NCBI GenBank assembly: GCA_963658405.1 | Contig: CAVKQI010000007.1 | Location: 1-50,142, forward strand | Direction of reading: 5' to 3' | Length of the DNA: 50,142 nt | Source of the DNA: CAG-791 sp963658405 | Lineage (GTDB): Bacteria; Bacillota; Clostridia; Lachnospirales; Lachnospiraceae | In this document: one piece after another, positions 33,660 through 42,280 of the stretch | Layout of the letters: each line of letters opens with the position of its first letter | Numbering within the stretch: the first letter of the stretch is position 1 | Translations under genes and position numbers: made by a program | The notes under the pieces: generated by a model | Database searches by the model: none | What the model saw: the letters and a program-made list of their open reading frames with translations, nothing else | Told to the model about the DNA's origin: nothing

Positions 33660-35387
33660 ATGAACGAACGTGTACAGGAACAGTTTAACTACTGGCTGAA
33701 TGATCCTTACTTCGATGAGGACACCAAGAAAGAGCTTCTGGCGATCAGAAACAACGAGACAGAAGTGGAAGATCGCTTTTATAAAGATCTGGCATTCGGA
33801 ACAGGCGGCCTTCGCGGCGTCATCGGCGCAGGCACGAACCGCATGAATATCTACACCGTTCGCAAGGCTACCCAGGGACTGGCTAATTACATCTGCAAGA
33901 ACGGCGATCCGGCCAAGGGCGTAGCTATCGCCTATGACTCCCGCAGAATGTCCCCTGAATTCGCTGACGTGGCAGCCCTTTGTCTGGCAGCCAACGGCAT
34001 TCGCGCCTATGTATTTGATTCTCTTCGTCCCACACCGGAGCTTTCCTTTGCGCTGCGTACCCTGCACTGCCAGGCCGGCATTGTCATCACTGCCAGCCAC
34101 AATCCGCCGGAGTACAATGGCTACAAGTGCTACTGGGAGGACGGCGCACAGGTAACACCGCCTCACGATACAGGCATCATCGACGAGGTAAATGCGGTTA
34201 CCAGCTATGATGATGTAAAGACCATGGACAAGGCAGAGGCACAGCAGAAGGATCTGTATCGTGTCATCGGCAAGGAGATCGACGATCTCTATATGGCAGA
34301 GCTGAAAAAGCAGATCATCCACCCGGAAGTCATCGCGGAGATGGCAGACGATATCAAGATCGTCTACACACCTTTCCACGGCACCGGCAATGTTCCGGTC
34401 CGCCGCATCCTCTCCGAGCTGGGCTTTAAGAATGTCTATGTAGTACCGGAGCAGGAGCTGCCGGATCCTGATTTCACCACCCTGGATTATCCGAATCCCG
34501 AGGATCCCAAGGCCTTCACCCTGGCATTAAAGCTGGCAAAGGAAAAGGATGCCGACATCGTGCTGGCTACCGATCCGGATGCAGACCGTCTGGGCGTCTA
34601 TGCCAAGGATACGGCTACCGGTGAGTATGTGGCATTTACCGGCAATATGTCCGGTATGCTGATCGGCGAGTACATCCTGCGGGAGCGCACCGCTACCGGC
34701 ACCATGCCTGAGAATCCGGCACTGGTCACCACCATCGTTACCACGAACCTGGCACTGGCACTGAGCAAGGCTTACGGCCTGACCTGCATCGAGGTGCTCA
34801 CAGGCTTTAAGTATATCGGCGAGCAGATCAAGCTCTTTGAGCAGGATCATTCTCACAACTATGTATTCGGTCTGGAAGAGAGCTACGGCTGCCTGGCAGG
34901 CACCCACGCAAGAGATAAGGATGCGGTAGTAGCCGTGATGATGCTCTGCGAAGTGGCTGCATGGTGCAAGAAGCACAACATGACCCTCTGGGATCAGATG
35001 TTAAAGCTCTACGAGCAGTTCGGTTACTACAAGGAGACCCAGTATTCCATCACCATGAAGGGTATTGACGGTGCCAACCAGATCCAGGCGATCATGGACA
35101 AGCTTCGCCAGAATCCGCCGAAGCAGTTCGCAGACTGGAAGGTACTGGAGTACAGAGATTACAAGACCGGCATCACCCAGGACTACGCAAACGGCACAGA
35201 GTATTCCACCGGCTTGCCGGAATCCAATGTACTGTACTTCTCGCTTTCCGATGATGCATGGTGCTGCGCAAGACCTTCCGGCACAGAGCCCAAGATCAAG
35301 TTCTACATGGGCGTCAAGGGCACAAGCCTGGAGGATGCAGCCAAGCAGAGCGAGCGCCTGACCGATGCGGTAAAGGCCCTCATCTAG
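33660..35387 (+). CDS. pgcA: Phosphoglucomutase / phosphomannomutase (alpha-D-phosphohexomutase)
   Basis: A 575-residue enzyme of the PgcA type that interconverts glucose-6-phosphate and glucose-1-phosphate, feeding UDP-glucose and dTDP-rhamnose. All family motifs are present: GTGGLRGVIGAG near the start, the phosphoserine loop TASHNPPEYNGYK, the Mg-binding loop DPDADRLG, GLEESYGCLAGTHARDKDAV, and the phosphate-binding RPSGTEPKIKFY. Length fits the long phosphopentomutase/PgcA branch. The ATG at 33660 is chosen because GGAGGG at 33647-33652 is a perfect RBS for it; the in-frame ATG at 33645 overlaps that RBS. Codon choice looks more highly expressed than its neighbours. The gene sits among GT2 genes, so it probably supplies sugar phosphate for the pathway. 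Confidence 0.94.
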   Translation: MNERVQEQFNYWLNDPYFDEDTKKELLAIRNNETEVEDRFYKDLAFGTGGLRGVIGAGTNRMNIYTVRKATQGLANYICKNGDPAKGVAIAYDSRRMSPEFADVAALCLAANGIRAYVFDSLRPTPELSFALRTLHCQAGIVITASHNPPEYNGYKCYWEDGAQVTPPHDTGIIDEVNAVTSYDDVKTMDKAEAQQKDLYRVIGKEIDDLYMAELKKQIIHPEVIAEMADDIKIVYTPFHGTGNVPVRRILSELGFKNVYVVPEQELPDPDFTTLDYPNPEDPKAFTLALKLAKEKDADIVLATDPDADRLGVYAKDTATGEYVAFTGNMSGMLIGEYILRERTATGTMPENPALVTTIVTTNLALALSKAYGLTCIEVLTGFKYIGEQIKLFEQDHSHNYVFGLEESYGCLAGTHARDKDAVVAVMMLCEVAAWCKKHNMTLWDQMLKLYEQFGYYKETQYSITMKGIDGANQIQAIMDKLRQNPPKQFADWKVLEYRDYKTGITQDYANGTEYSTGLPESNVLYFSLSDDAWCCARPSGTEPKIKFYMGVKGTSLEDAAKQSERLTDAVKALI

Positions 35388-35494
35388 GATCCGGTCAGCA
35401 CCTGGCGATCGATCTTCCGAGGGAAAGTCAGGATGTATGCAAGGCAGATACAACAAGAGATCATCAGAAATAAAGACACAGGAGGAAGCCGGGG

Positions 35495-36835
35495 ATGGCA
35501 GCATGGGAGAATATCAGAAAAACGATTAGCTATGCTTCCAGAAACGGCTTCGTCAGTGCCTGGTATGCAGCAAGGGAGCGCCTGCGTGAAAACGCGGCGC
35601 TCCCCTATGTGTATACAAGCCCCTCCGAGGAAGTTCTGGAGGGACAGCGGGCACTTTGGGCGCGTCTGAAAAAGGGAGAAAAGCCCGAGGAGATCTTTTC
35701 AGAGGCGGCCAAAGGGAGCGCTGCGCCGAGATTCAGTGTGGTAGTGCCGGCCTATGAGACCGATCCGGTTTTCATGAGAGAGCTGATCGATTCGGTGCTG
35801 GCACAGACTTACGGATACTTTGAGCTGCTCATCGGGGATGCTTCGGCGTCCGATCAGGTGGAGCATGTGGTCCTGGAATACAGTGATCCCAGAGTGCAGT
35901 ATCACCGACTGTCGTCCAATGAGGGAATCTCTGCCAATACCAATGCCGCAGCGGCATTTGCGCAGGGAGATTACGTGGCCTTTCTGGACCACGATGATCT
36001 GCTGACACCGGATGCCCTCTTTGAGACGGCGATGGCCATTATGAGGACAGGGGCGGAGATCGTCTATACCGATGAGGATAAATGCGACGGAGCCGCCAGG
36101 GTGTTCTTTGAGCCCAATCACAAGCCGGATTTTAATCTGGATTATTTTCAGGCCAATAACTATATCTGTCATCTGCTGGTGATGAAAAGAGAGCTTTTCC
36201 TGGCACTGGGACTGCGCAGCGCCTATGACGGCGCCCAGGACTATGATCTGATGCTGCGGGCCCCCAAGTCGGAGATCGTCCATGTGCCGAAGGTGCTCTA
36301 TCACTGGAGGACGCACAGCGGCTCCACGGCCGGCAATCCGGGGAGCAAGGACTATGCCTATGAGGCGGGAAAGGCAGCGTTGGAGGATCATTTCAAGACC
36401 TGCCATATCCATGCAGAGGTGAAGCATTCCAAACACAGGGGATTTTACGATGTGACGTATCTGCCCGATATCTTTGAGGCCAGGAGCGACGTAGGCGTCG
36501 TAGGCGGCAAGATATTAAACAGCCGCAGAAGGATCATCGGCGGTCTCTATGATGAGGAAGGCAACGGCCTTTTTCTGGGGATGCACGAGCAGGAGAGCGG
36601 GCCCATGCACCGGGCCGATACCATGCAGGATGCGGCGGCCGTGGATGTGCGCTGCATGCAGATCCGGCCGGAGCTCTATTCTCTGTATGAGAGTGTATTC
36701 GGTGTCTCCTATGACACTCACGTGATGCAGAGCGGCAGCGGCCTGAAGGAACTGTCCATCCTGTTCTGCCGGCAGGCAAGACAGCTGGGATACCGGGTGG
36801 TATGGGATCCCAGGATGGTACGGATATTAAAATAA
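35495..36835 (+). CDS. GT2 family glycosyltransferase with truncated second domain
   Basis: A 446-residue protein. GT-A domain 1 is complete: FSVVVPAYETDPVFMREL near 80, IGDASASDQ, SNEGISANTNAA, LDHDDLLTP, VYTDEDKC, FNLDYFQANNYICHLLVMKR, VLYHWRTH. Where the 31628 protein has a second full GT-A domain, this one jumps straight to the last third of it (RSDVGVVGGKILNSRRRIIGG onward), so the nucleotide-binding half and DxD of domain 2 are missing. The remaining piece may be structural. AGGAGGAAGCCGGGG before the ATG is a strong RBS. Likely adds one sugar in the cytoplasm; donor unknown. Confidence 0.9.
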   Translation: MAAWENIRKTISYASRNGFVSAWYAARERLRENAALPYVYTSPSEEVLEGQRALWARLKKGEKPEEIFSEAAKGSAAPRFSVVVPAYETDPVFMRELIDSVLAQTYGYFELLIGDASASDQVEHVVLEYSDPRVQYHRLSSNEGISANTNAAAAFAQGDYVAFLDHDDLLTPDALFETAMAIMRTGAEIVYTDEDKCDGAARVFFEPNHKPDFNLDYFQANNYICHLLVMKRELFLALGLRSAYDGAQDYDLMLRAPKSEIVHVPKVLYHWRTHSGSTAGNPGSKDYAYEAGKAALEDHFKTCHIHAEVKHSKHRGFYDVTYLPDIFEARSDVGVVGGKILNSRRRIIGGLYDEEGNGLFLGMHEQESGPMHRADTMQDAAAVDVRCMQIRPELYSLYESVFGVSYDTHVMQSGSGLKELSILFCRQARQLGYRVVWDPRMVRILK

Positions 36836-36836
36836 G

Positions 36837-36912
36837 CGCGCAGGAGAGAATCCTTTTTATTGGAAAACTCTTCCGGCGGTGCCGCAGCAGACGGCGGCAC
36901 AAAGAGGTATTT
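36837..36912 (+). repeat. Intergenic hairpin/RBS element, copy 10
   Basis: A diverged hairpin 1 (GGAGAGAATCC and GGAAAACTCTTCC arms) is followed by a perfect hairpin 2 in which GTGCCGC pairs with GCGGCAC. Then AAAGAGGTATTT precedes the ATG at 36913. Base changes on both sides of hairpin 2 relative to other copies keep pairing. Confidence 0.7.
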
Positions 36913-37998
36913 ATGTCAAAATCCATGGAACATAAGATCACGGTGGTGATCCCTAATTATAACGGTATGGCCTATATCGCGGACTGCCTGGATTCCCTCC
37001 TGGCAGGCACCTATGTGCCGGGCATCATTGTGGTAGACAATGCCTCCACAGACGGCAGCTTTGAGCTGATCAGAGACCGGTATCCCCAGGTAAAGCTCCT
37101 TCGCCTCCGGGTCAATACCGGCTTTTGCCATGCGGTAAACAGCGGTCTGCACATCACACAGACCAAGTATGTGATGCTGCTCAATAATGACACCCGGGTG
37201 GATCCCGAGTGCGTCCGTTACCTGTACGAGGCCATTGTCCAGAGCAGGCATGCCTTCAGCGTCGGGGCCAAGATGCTGTCCATGAAGGACCCCGGTGTCA
37301 TCGACGATGCGGGAGATCTGTACTGCGCCCTGGGCTGGGCCTTTGCAAGAGGCAAGGCTCACTCCGCCAGAGAATATGACAGCCCTGCCTATATCTTCTC
37401 CGCCTGTGCCGGTGCTGCCATTTATCGCAGAAAGGCCTTTGAGACCATCGGCTATTTTGACGAGCGGCATTTCTGCTATCTGGAGGATGTGGATATCGGA
37501 TGGCGGGCCATGGCCTACGGCTATCGGAATCTCTATGAGCCGAAGGCTCTCGTCTATCATGCGGGCAGTGCCTCCAGCGGCGCTGTACACAATCCTTTCA
37601 AGGAAGAGATGACAGCAGGCAATAACCGTTACCTGCTGTATAAGAATCTGCCCGGATTTCAGTACTGGCTCAATAAGCCTCTCATCGAGCTGGGCGTATC
37701 CATCAAGCGGAAATATTTTGAAAAGAAGGGCCTGGGAGAAGCCTACGAAAAGGGCATTCGCAGGGGAGAGATCCTCTGCATGCGGGCCGAGGAGGCACTC
37801 CTGGCCAAAGAGAGTGGCCAGCTGATGCCCAGAGGAACGATCTGGGAGGAAGCCGCCATCGGAAGAAAAGAAGAGGAAGATATACCGGTACATCCCCTCT
37901 ATCTGGGGCAGCGGGTACCCTTTTCCGTTCTGCGCCTTCCCTTTTATATCAGGATCCAGTGCGCTCTGTGGATAAACTGCTTTAAGCGCCTTAGCTGA
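36913..37998 (+). CDS. GT2 family glycosyltransferase (rhamnosyltransferase WbbL-like)
   Basis: A 361-residue protein with one GT-A domain: ITVVIPNYNGMAYIADCLDSL at the start, VVDNASTDGS, the DxD-type LLNNDTRVDPE, ACAGAAIYRRKAFETIGYFDERHFCYLEDVDIGWRA, then a helical tail with amphipathic segments that may touch the membrane. This pattern is common in WbbL/RgpB-like rhamnosyltransferases, which fits rfbC in the same cluster. The start at 36913 has AAAGAGG upstream; an in-frame ATG at 36802 lies in the preceding gene. The next gene starts 29 nt downstream. Confidence 0.9.
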   Translation: MSKSMEHKITVVIPNYNGMAYIADCLDSLLAGTYVPGIIVVDNASTDGSFELIRDRYPQVKLLRLRVNTGFCHAVNSGLHITQTKYVMLLNNDTRVDPECVRYLYEAIVQSRHAFSVGAKMLSMKDPGVIDDAGDLYCALGWAFARGKAHSAREYDSPAYIFSACAGAAIYRRKAFETIGYFDERHFCYLEDVDIGWRAMAYGYRNLYEPKALVYHAGSASSGAVHNPFKEEMTAGNNRYLLYKNLPGFQYWLNKPLIELGVSIKRKYFEKKGLGEAYEKGIRRGEILCMRAEEALLAKESGQLMPRGTIWEEAAIGRKEEEDIPVHPLYLGQRVPFSVLRLPFYIRIQCALWINCFKRLS

Positions 37999-38027
37999 CA
38001 GAACCGTAGAAAGGCTGCTGCTATAGT

Positions 38028-39437
38028 ATGATCAAGGATAACCAAGTATATTTCAACAGGCTGCACGTAGTCCTGGACGGCGCCGTCGTCATCATCAGCT
38101 ACCTGCTGTCCTGGTATATCAAGTTCATGACGCCCATGGCCAGCACCACGCCCGGCATTACCGCTTATTCTGCCCGGACGTATTTCAGCATGCTCTACTT
38201 TATCGTGCCGCTGTATCTGGTGCTCTACTCCGTGGACAATCTGTACAATCCCAAGCGGGCGACCCGGATCCGCAATGAGTTTACGGAGATCGTCCGGTCC
38301 AATACCATCGGCATCCTGCTGCTCATGGTGGTATTCTTTATGATGGGACTGGGGGATTTCTCCAGAGCCTTCATCGGTATTTTCTATGTGATGAATATCA
38401 TCCTGACCTCGCTGTATCGTTACTGGATCAGAAAGGTACTCTATCACTTCCGGCGCAAGGGCAATAACCTGAAGCACGTGCTGCTGATCGGCTATTCCCG
38501 GGCGGCAGAGGCCTATATAGATAGGATCTTGGCCAACGGCCAGTGGGGCTATGTGATCCACGGCATCCTGGATGACCATATCCCCAGAGGAACGACTTAC
38601 CGGGGGATCAAGGTCCTGGGCATGATCGACAATCTGACCTACATCCTTCCGGAAAACAAGCTGGATGAGATCGCCATCACCCTGGCTCTCAATGACTACG
38701 ATGACCTGGAAAAGATCGTGGGCATGTGTGAAAAATCCGGCGTCCATACCAAATTCATACCGGACTACAGCTCCCTTTTTCCCAGCAATCCCTATACCGA
38801 AGATGTGCTGGGACTGCCGGTGATCAACATCCGCTATGTACCCCTGACCAATACCTTAAATGCTCTGTGCAAGCGGGTGGTGGATATCGTCGGCGCGCTG
38901 GTGGCCATCATTCTGTTTTCGCCCCTGATGATCTTTGCCGCCATCGGCACCAAGTGCTCGAGCAAGGGACCGCTGATCTACAAGCAGACCCGGATCGGCC
39001 TGCACAGCAAGCCTTTTACCATGTATAAGTTCCGCACCATGCGGGTGCAGACGGACGCAGAGGAAAAGAAGGGATGGACCACGAAGGGAGATTCCCGCGT
39101 GACGAAGTTCGGCTCCCTCCTGCGGCGGACCAGCATCGATGAGATGCCGCAGTTCTTTAATGTGCTCATGGGACAGATGAGCCTGGTGGGACCCCGGCCG
39201 GAGCGCCCCCAGTTCGTGGAAAAATTCAAGGAAGAGATACCCCGCTACATGGTGAAGCACCAGGTGCGGCCCGGCATCACCGGATGGGCACAGATCAACG
39301 GTTATCGGGGAGATACCTCCATCCGCAAGCGGATCGAATACGACCTGTATTATATAGAAAACTGGAGTCTTGGCTTTGATTTTAAGATCCTGTTTCTGAC
39401 CATATTCAAAGGATTTATCAATAAAAATGCATACTAG
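38028..39437 (+). CDS. Undecaprenyl-phosphate sugar-1-phosphate transferase (WcaJ-like)
   Basis: A 469-residue polyprenyl-phosphate hexose-1-phosphate transferase. The N-terminal part has four membrane helices (about 16-32, 55-72, 95-113, 118-135), then a Rossmann-like domain (VLLIGYSRAAEAYIDRI near 148). The catalytic domain covers roughly 280-469: KRVVDIVGALVAIILFSPLM helix, KQTRIGLHSKPFTMYKFRTM, TSIDEMPQFFNVLMGQMSLVGPRPE with the catalytic Asp-Glu pair, and RPGITGWAQINGYRGDT. It starts polymer synthesis by placing a sugar phosphate on undecaprenyl phosphate. Length matches WcaJ. The RBS is GAAAGG. A terminator candidate follows at 39513. Confidence 0.93.
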   Translation: MIKDNQVYFNRLHVVLDGAVVIISYLLSWYIKFMTPMASTTPGITAYSARTYFSMLYFIVPLYLVLYSVDNLYNPKRATRIRNEFTEIVRSNTIGILLLMVVFFMMGLGDFSRAFIGIFYVMNIILTSLYRYWIRKVLYHFRRKGNNLKHVLLIGYSRAAEAYIDRILANGQWGYVIHGILDDHIPRGTTYRGIKVLGMIDNLTYILPENKLDEIAITLALNDYDDLEKIVGMCEKSGVHTKFIPDYSSLFPSNPYTEDVLGLPVINIRYVPLTNTLNALCKRVVDIVGALVAIILFSPLMIFAAIGTKCSSKGPLIYKQTRIGLHSKPFTMYKFRTMRVQTDAEEKKGWTTKGDSRVTKFGSLLRRTSIDEMPQFFNVLMGQMSLVGPRPERPQFVEKFKEEIPRYMVKHQVRPGITGWAQINGYRGDTSIRKRIEYDLYYIENWSLGFDFKILFLTIFKGFINKNAY

Positions 39438-39512
39438 GCTTGTTTTCACGGCTTATTTGTGGGAAAATAAGAGCTGTTGCTATCGCGCAAATAAAAGCTG
39501 AGAGACAGGAAA

Positions 39513-39540
39513 AGCCGCCGATACCGGCAGGGCTTTTTAT
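39513..39540 (+). terminator. Terminator-like hairpin just upstream of the LCP gene
   Basis: AAAAGCC with inner GCCG pairs with CGGC and GGGCTTTTT. The T-run ends directly before GGAGG at 39542-39546, the RBS of the LCP gene, so it may terminate the sugar-transferase transcript or act as an attenuator. A second small stem, CTTATTT with AAATAAG, lies at about 39453-39472. Confidence 0.6.
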
Positions 39541-39556
39541 GCGGAGGATATAGAAG

Positions 39557-41017
39557 ATGCCCAGAGATCGACGATACGATGATCGATACGACGATTATGA
39601 TACCCAGAGCCGCGGCAGAGACGCATCCTATGATGATTATTACGAGGATGGCGGCTACAACGATGGCTATGATGACGGATACGATGACGGCTATGCCCGG
39701 GATGCTTACGAGGATGACTACTATGAGCAGCCCCGCAGCAGGAGAGGAAGCGCCGGAAGCAGACGGCGCAGCAGCCGCGTTGCCTCCTATGACGAGGATG
39801 ATCGCTATGAATACAGCGATTATGAGGAGGAGTACGGTCGCTCGGGACGCAGCGGAAGGAGCAGCAGAGAGAGCCGCAGCAGTTCCAGAGCAGGCAGCAG
39901 ATCATCCCGCAGCAGCCGCGGCGGATACGGCGGCGGAGGCGGCCGGGGCGGTCATCAGCAAAAGAAGAGCGTTCTGCCTATCGTAGTGACCGTTGTGCTG
40001 GCGATCATAGTTCTGATCGGTCTGGTGGCGCTGTTCGGCACTTCCATTCTCACGAAGGTCGGCGGCAGCGACGGCGGCCGTATGGATATCCCGGAGGAAA
40101 AGATCCAGGAGACCATCAGTGACCAGGTCGTAGAGGAGACCCAGACCGGTACCATGAAGGGCTACAGAAATATCGCCCTGTTCGGTGTAGACTCCACGGA
40201 GGGTGATCTGAAGAAGAATACCCGTTCCGATACCATCATGATCGCCTCTATCAATGAGGATACAGGAGATATCAAGCTGGTTTCTGTATACCGTGATACC
40301 TACCTGAATCTGGGCAATGATTCCTATAACAAGTGCAATGCAGCCTATGCAAAGGGCGGTCCGGAGCAGGCCATCAGCATGCTGAACCAGAACCTGGATA
40401 TGAACATCACCGATTTCGTCACCATCGGTTTCGGCGGTCTGACAGACGTGATCAATGACCTCGGCGGCGTAGACATCGACGTGGACGACGCAGAGCTGCA
40501 GCATATCAATAACTATCAGATTTCCATGTACGAGCAGTTGGGCATGAGCAGTTACAATGCCGTGACTACCACCGGTTTACAGCACCTGGATGGTCTGCAG
40601 GCTACCGCTTACTGCCGTATCCGTTATACTTCCGGTGATGACTTCAAGCGTGCAGAGCGTCAGAGAGAAGTGCTGCAGGCTGTTATGGACAAGGCCAAGC
40701 AGGCCAGCGTCAGCACCCTGACACAGATCGCCAATGATACCGCCAGCGAGGTTTATACTTCCCTGACACTGGAAGAGATCATCAGCATGCTGGGAGATAT
40801 CGGCAAATATCAGATCACCGGAGAGGACGGTTTCCCGCAGGCAGATATGCGTACCACCGGCACCCTGGGCGCTACCGGCAGCATCGTAGCACCGAAGGAT
40901 CTTGCCTCCAACGTAGTATGGCTGCACAAGTTCCTCTTTGATGATGAGAATTATCAGGTATCCACTGAGGTACAGAGCTACAGCGACCGCATCGCCGGCG
41001 ATACGGCAGGACTGTAA
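39557..41017 (+). CDS. LytR-CpsA-Psr (LCP) family protein with long disordered N-terminus
   Basis: A 486-residue protein. Residues 1-92 are Asp/Tyr-rich (YDDG and GYDDGY repeats), 93-134 are Arg/Ser/Gly-rich, residues 138-161 form the single membrane helix, and the LCP domain begins near 203 outside the cell. LCP hallmarks are NIALFGVDS, NTRSDTIMIAS, VYRDTYL, KCNAAYAKGG and the phosphate-binding CRIRYTSGDDFKRAERQREVL. LCP enzymes move lipid-linked polymers onto peptidoglycan, so this protein could anchor the polysaccharide made here. The 135-residue cytoplasmic tail is much longer than in typical family members. The RBS is GGAGG, 10 nt upstream. Confidence 0.93.
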   Translation: MPRDRRYDDRYDDYDTQSRGRDASYDDYYEDGGYNDGYDDGYDDGYARDAYEDDYYEQPRSRRGSAGSRRRSSRVASYDEDDRYEYSDYEEEYGRSGRSGRSSRESRSSSRAGSRSSRSSRGGYGGGGGRGGHQQKKSVLPIVVTVVLAIIVLIGLVALFGTSILTKVGGSDGGRMDIPEEKIQETISDQVVEETQTGTMKGYRNIALFGVDSTEGDLKKNTRSDTIMIASINEDTGDIKLVSVYRDTYLNLGNDSYNKCNAAYAKGGPEQAISMLNQNLDMNITDFVTIGFGGLTDVINDLGGVDIDVDDAELQHINNYQISMYEQLGMSSYNAVTTTGLQHLDGLQATAYCRIRYTSGDDFKRAERQREVLQAVMDKAKQASVSTLTQIANDTASEVYTSLTLEEIISMLGDIGKYQITGEDGFPQADMRTTGTLGATGSIVAPKDLASNVVWLHKFLFDDENYQVSTEVQSYSDRIAGDTAGL

Positions 41018-41120
41018 CTGCAGAGGCGACGTTACGGGTCACCGGTCATTCGGACACAGGACCGGATATCGGTTGGCATCTGTATCGGCAGACAGAAGTC
41101 TGAAAGAAGTGCAAATAAAG

Positions 41121-41149
41121 AGAGCCAGGCTGTAAAAGCCTGGCTCTTT
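41121..41149 (+). terminator. Rho-independent terminator after the LCP gene
   Basis: AGAGCCAGGC pairs perfectly with GCCTGGCTCT around TGTAAAA, preceded by an A-rich run and followed by TT. The rest of 41018-41311 holds no gene; AGTCTGAAAGAA occurs twice (about 41096 and 41263) as a short direct repeat. Confidence 0.8.
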
Positions 41150-41311
41150 GTGCGATAATAGGAGAGGTGCATACCGGAAGAAACACAGCAGATCACAGCG
41201 GCTGTGCGGAAGGCGACTGCTGCAGAAGACCCGGGAAGTATTATAGATACAGGAATCAAAGTCTGAAAGAAATGCCTGATGGGATTTTCTTTGAATATCA
41301 TGGAGTTAAGG

Positions 41312-42277
41312 ATGAGTATTATAGATGCCATTATCCCCACATATTACCCCACGGACAGGCTGTTTGCCCTTTTGTCCATGCTGCAGGAGCAGACGGTGCC
41401 TTTGCGGCACATTTATCTGATCAATACGGAGGAGGTAGGTTTTGCCAGGGCAATGGCTGGGCAGAAGCTGGATAACAGCAGCTTTGCAGCCAGGTATCCC
41501 CGGGTACAGGTGCGGCATATCCGAAAGGAAGAGTTTGATCACGGCTTTGCCAGAAATCTGGGAATGCAGATGGCAGAGGATGCGGATTTCGTGCTGCTGA
41601 TGACTCAGGATGCGCTGCCCGCTGACCGGGAGTTGGTCCGCTCGCTCCTTGCGCCTTTTGCAAAGGATGCGCAGATGGCAGTGACCTATGCCAGACAGCT
41701 GCCGGAGAAGGATGCAGGGGTGACAGAGCAGCTCACCAGATCCTTTAACTATCCGGCGCAGTCCAGGACGAAGAGCCAGCAGGACTTTTCCGCTTTGGGG
41801 ATCAAGACCTATTTCTGCTCCAATGTATGTGCCTTGTATAAAAAGGAGATCTTTGACAGACTGGGCGGCTTTGTGCAGCCGGCGATCTTTAACGAAGATA
41901 TGATCTACGCCGGGACGGCTCTGCAGGCGGGCTACCACAGCGCCTATCAGGCAGAGGCCAGAGTGATCCACTCCCATAACTATACCCCCATGCAGCAGTT
42001 TCACAGAAACTTTGACCTGGGCGTATCCCAGGCAGAGCATCCGGAGATCTTTCAGGCAGCCTCCTCCGAGGGAGAAGGCGTGCAGTATGTAAAGAATGTG
42101 ATCGGCATGCTGCAGAAGGAACACGCCGCCGGAGAAATCCCGGGCTTCGTGACAGGGTGCGCGGCCAGACTGCTTGGCTATAAGCTGGGAAAGAATTACC
42201 GCAGACTCCCCAGACGGTGGGTGCTGCGGTTTACCATGAGTCCGAACTATTGGCAGAAGACTGACAAAGAAAGGTAA
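41312..42277 (+). CDS. GT2 family glycosyltransferase (rhamnosyltransferase-like)
   Basis: A 321-residue protein with one GT-A domain: IIDAIIPTYYPTDRLFALLSMLQEQT at the start, EEFDHGFARNLGMQMAEDADFVLLMTQDALP (the DxD equivalent is TQDA), FFxxCSNVCALYKKEIFDRLGGF, and a late INxxDMI-type FNEDMIYA. The HGxxRN segment and TQDA are characteristic of one group of rhamnosyltransferases. It is separated from the main gene run by a terminator and paired tightly with relQ (start 3 nt after this stop). The ATG at 41312 follows GGAG at 41302-41305; ATGs at 41279 and 41300 are less well placed. Confidence 0.87.
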   Translation: MSIIDAIIPTYYPTDRLFALLSMLQEQTVPLRHIYLINTEEVGFARAMAGQKLDNSSFAARYPRVQVRHIRKEEFDHGFARNLGMQMAEDADFVLLMTQDALPADRELVRSLLAPFAKDAQMAVTYARQLPEKDAGVTEQLTRSFNYPAQSRTKSQQDFSALGIKTYFCSNVCALYKKEIFDRLGGFVQPAIFNEDMIYAGTALQAGYHSAYQAEARVIHSHNYTPMQQFHRNFDLGVSQAEHPEIFQAASSEGEGVQYVKNVIGMLQKEHAAGEIPGFVTGCAARLLGYKLGKNYRRLPRRWVLRFTMSPNYWQKTDKER

Positions 42278-42280
42278 AAT

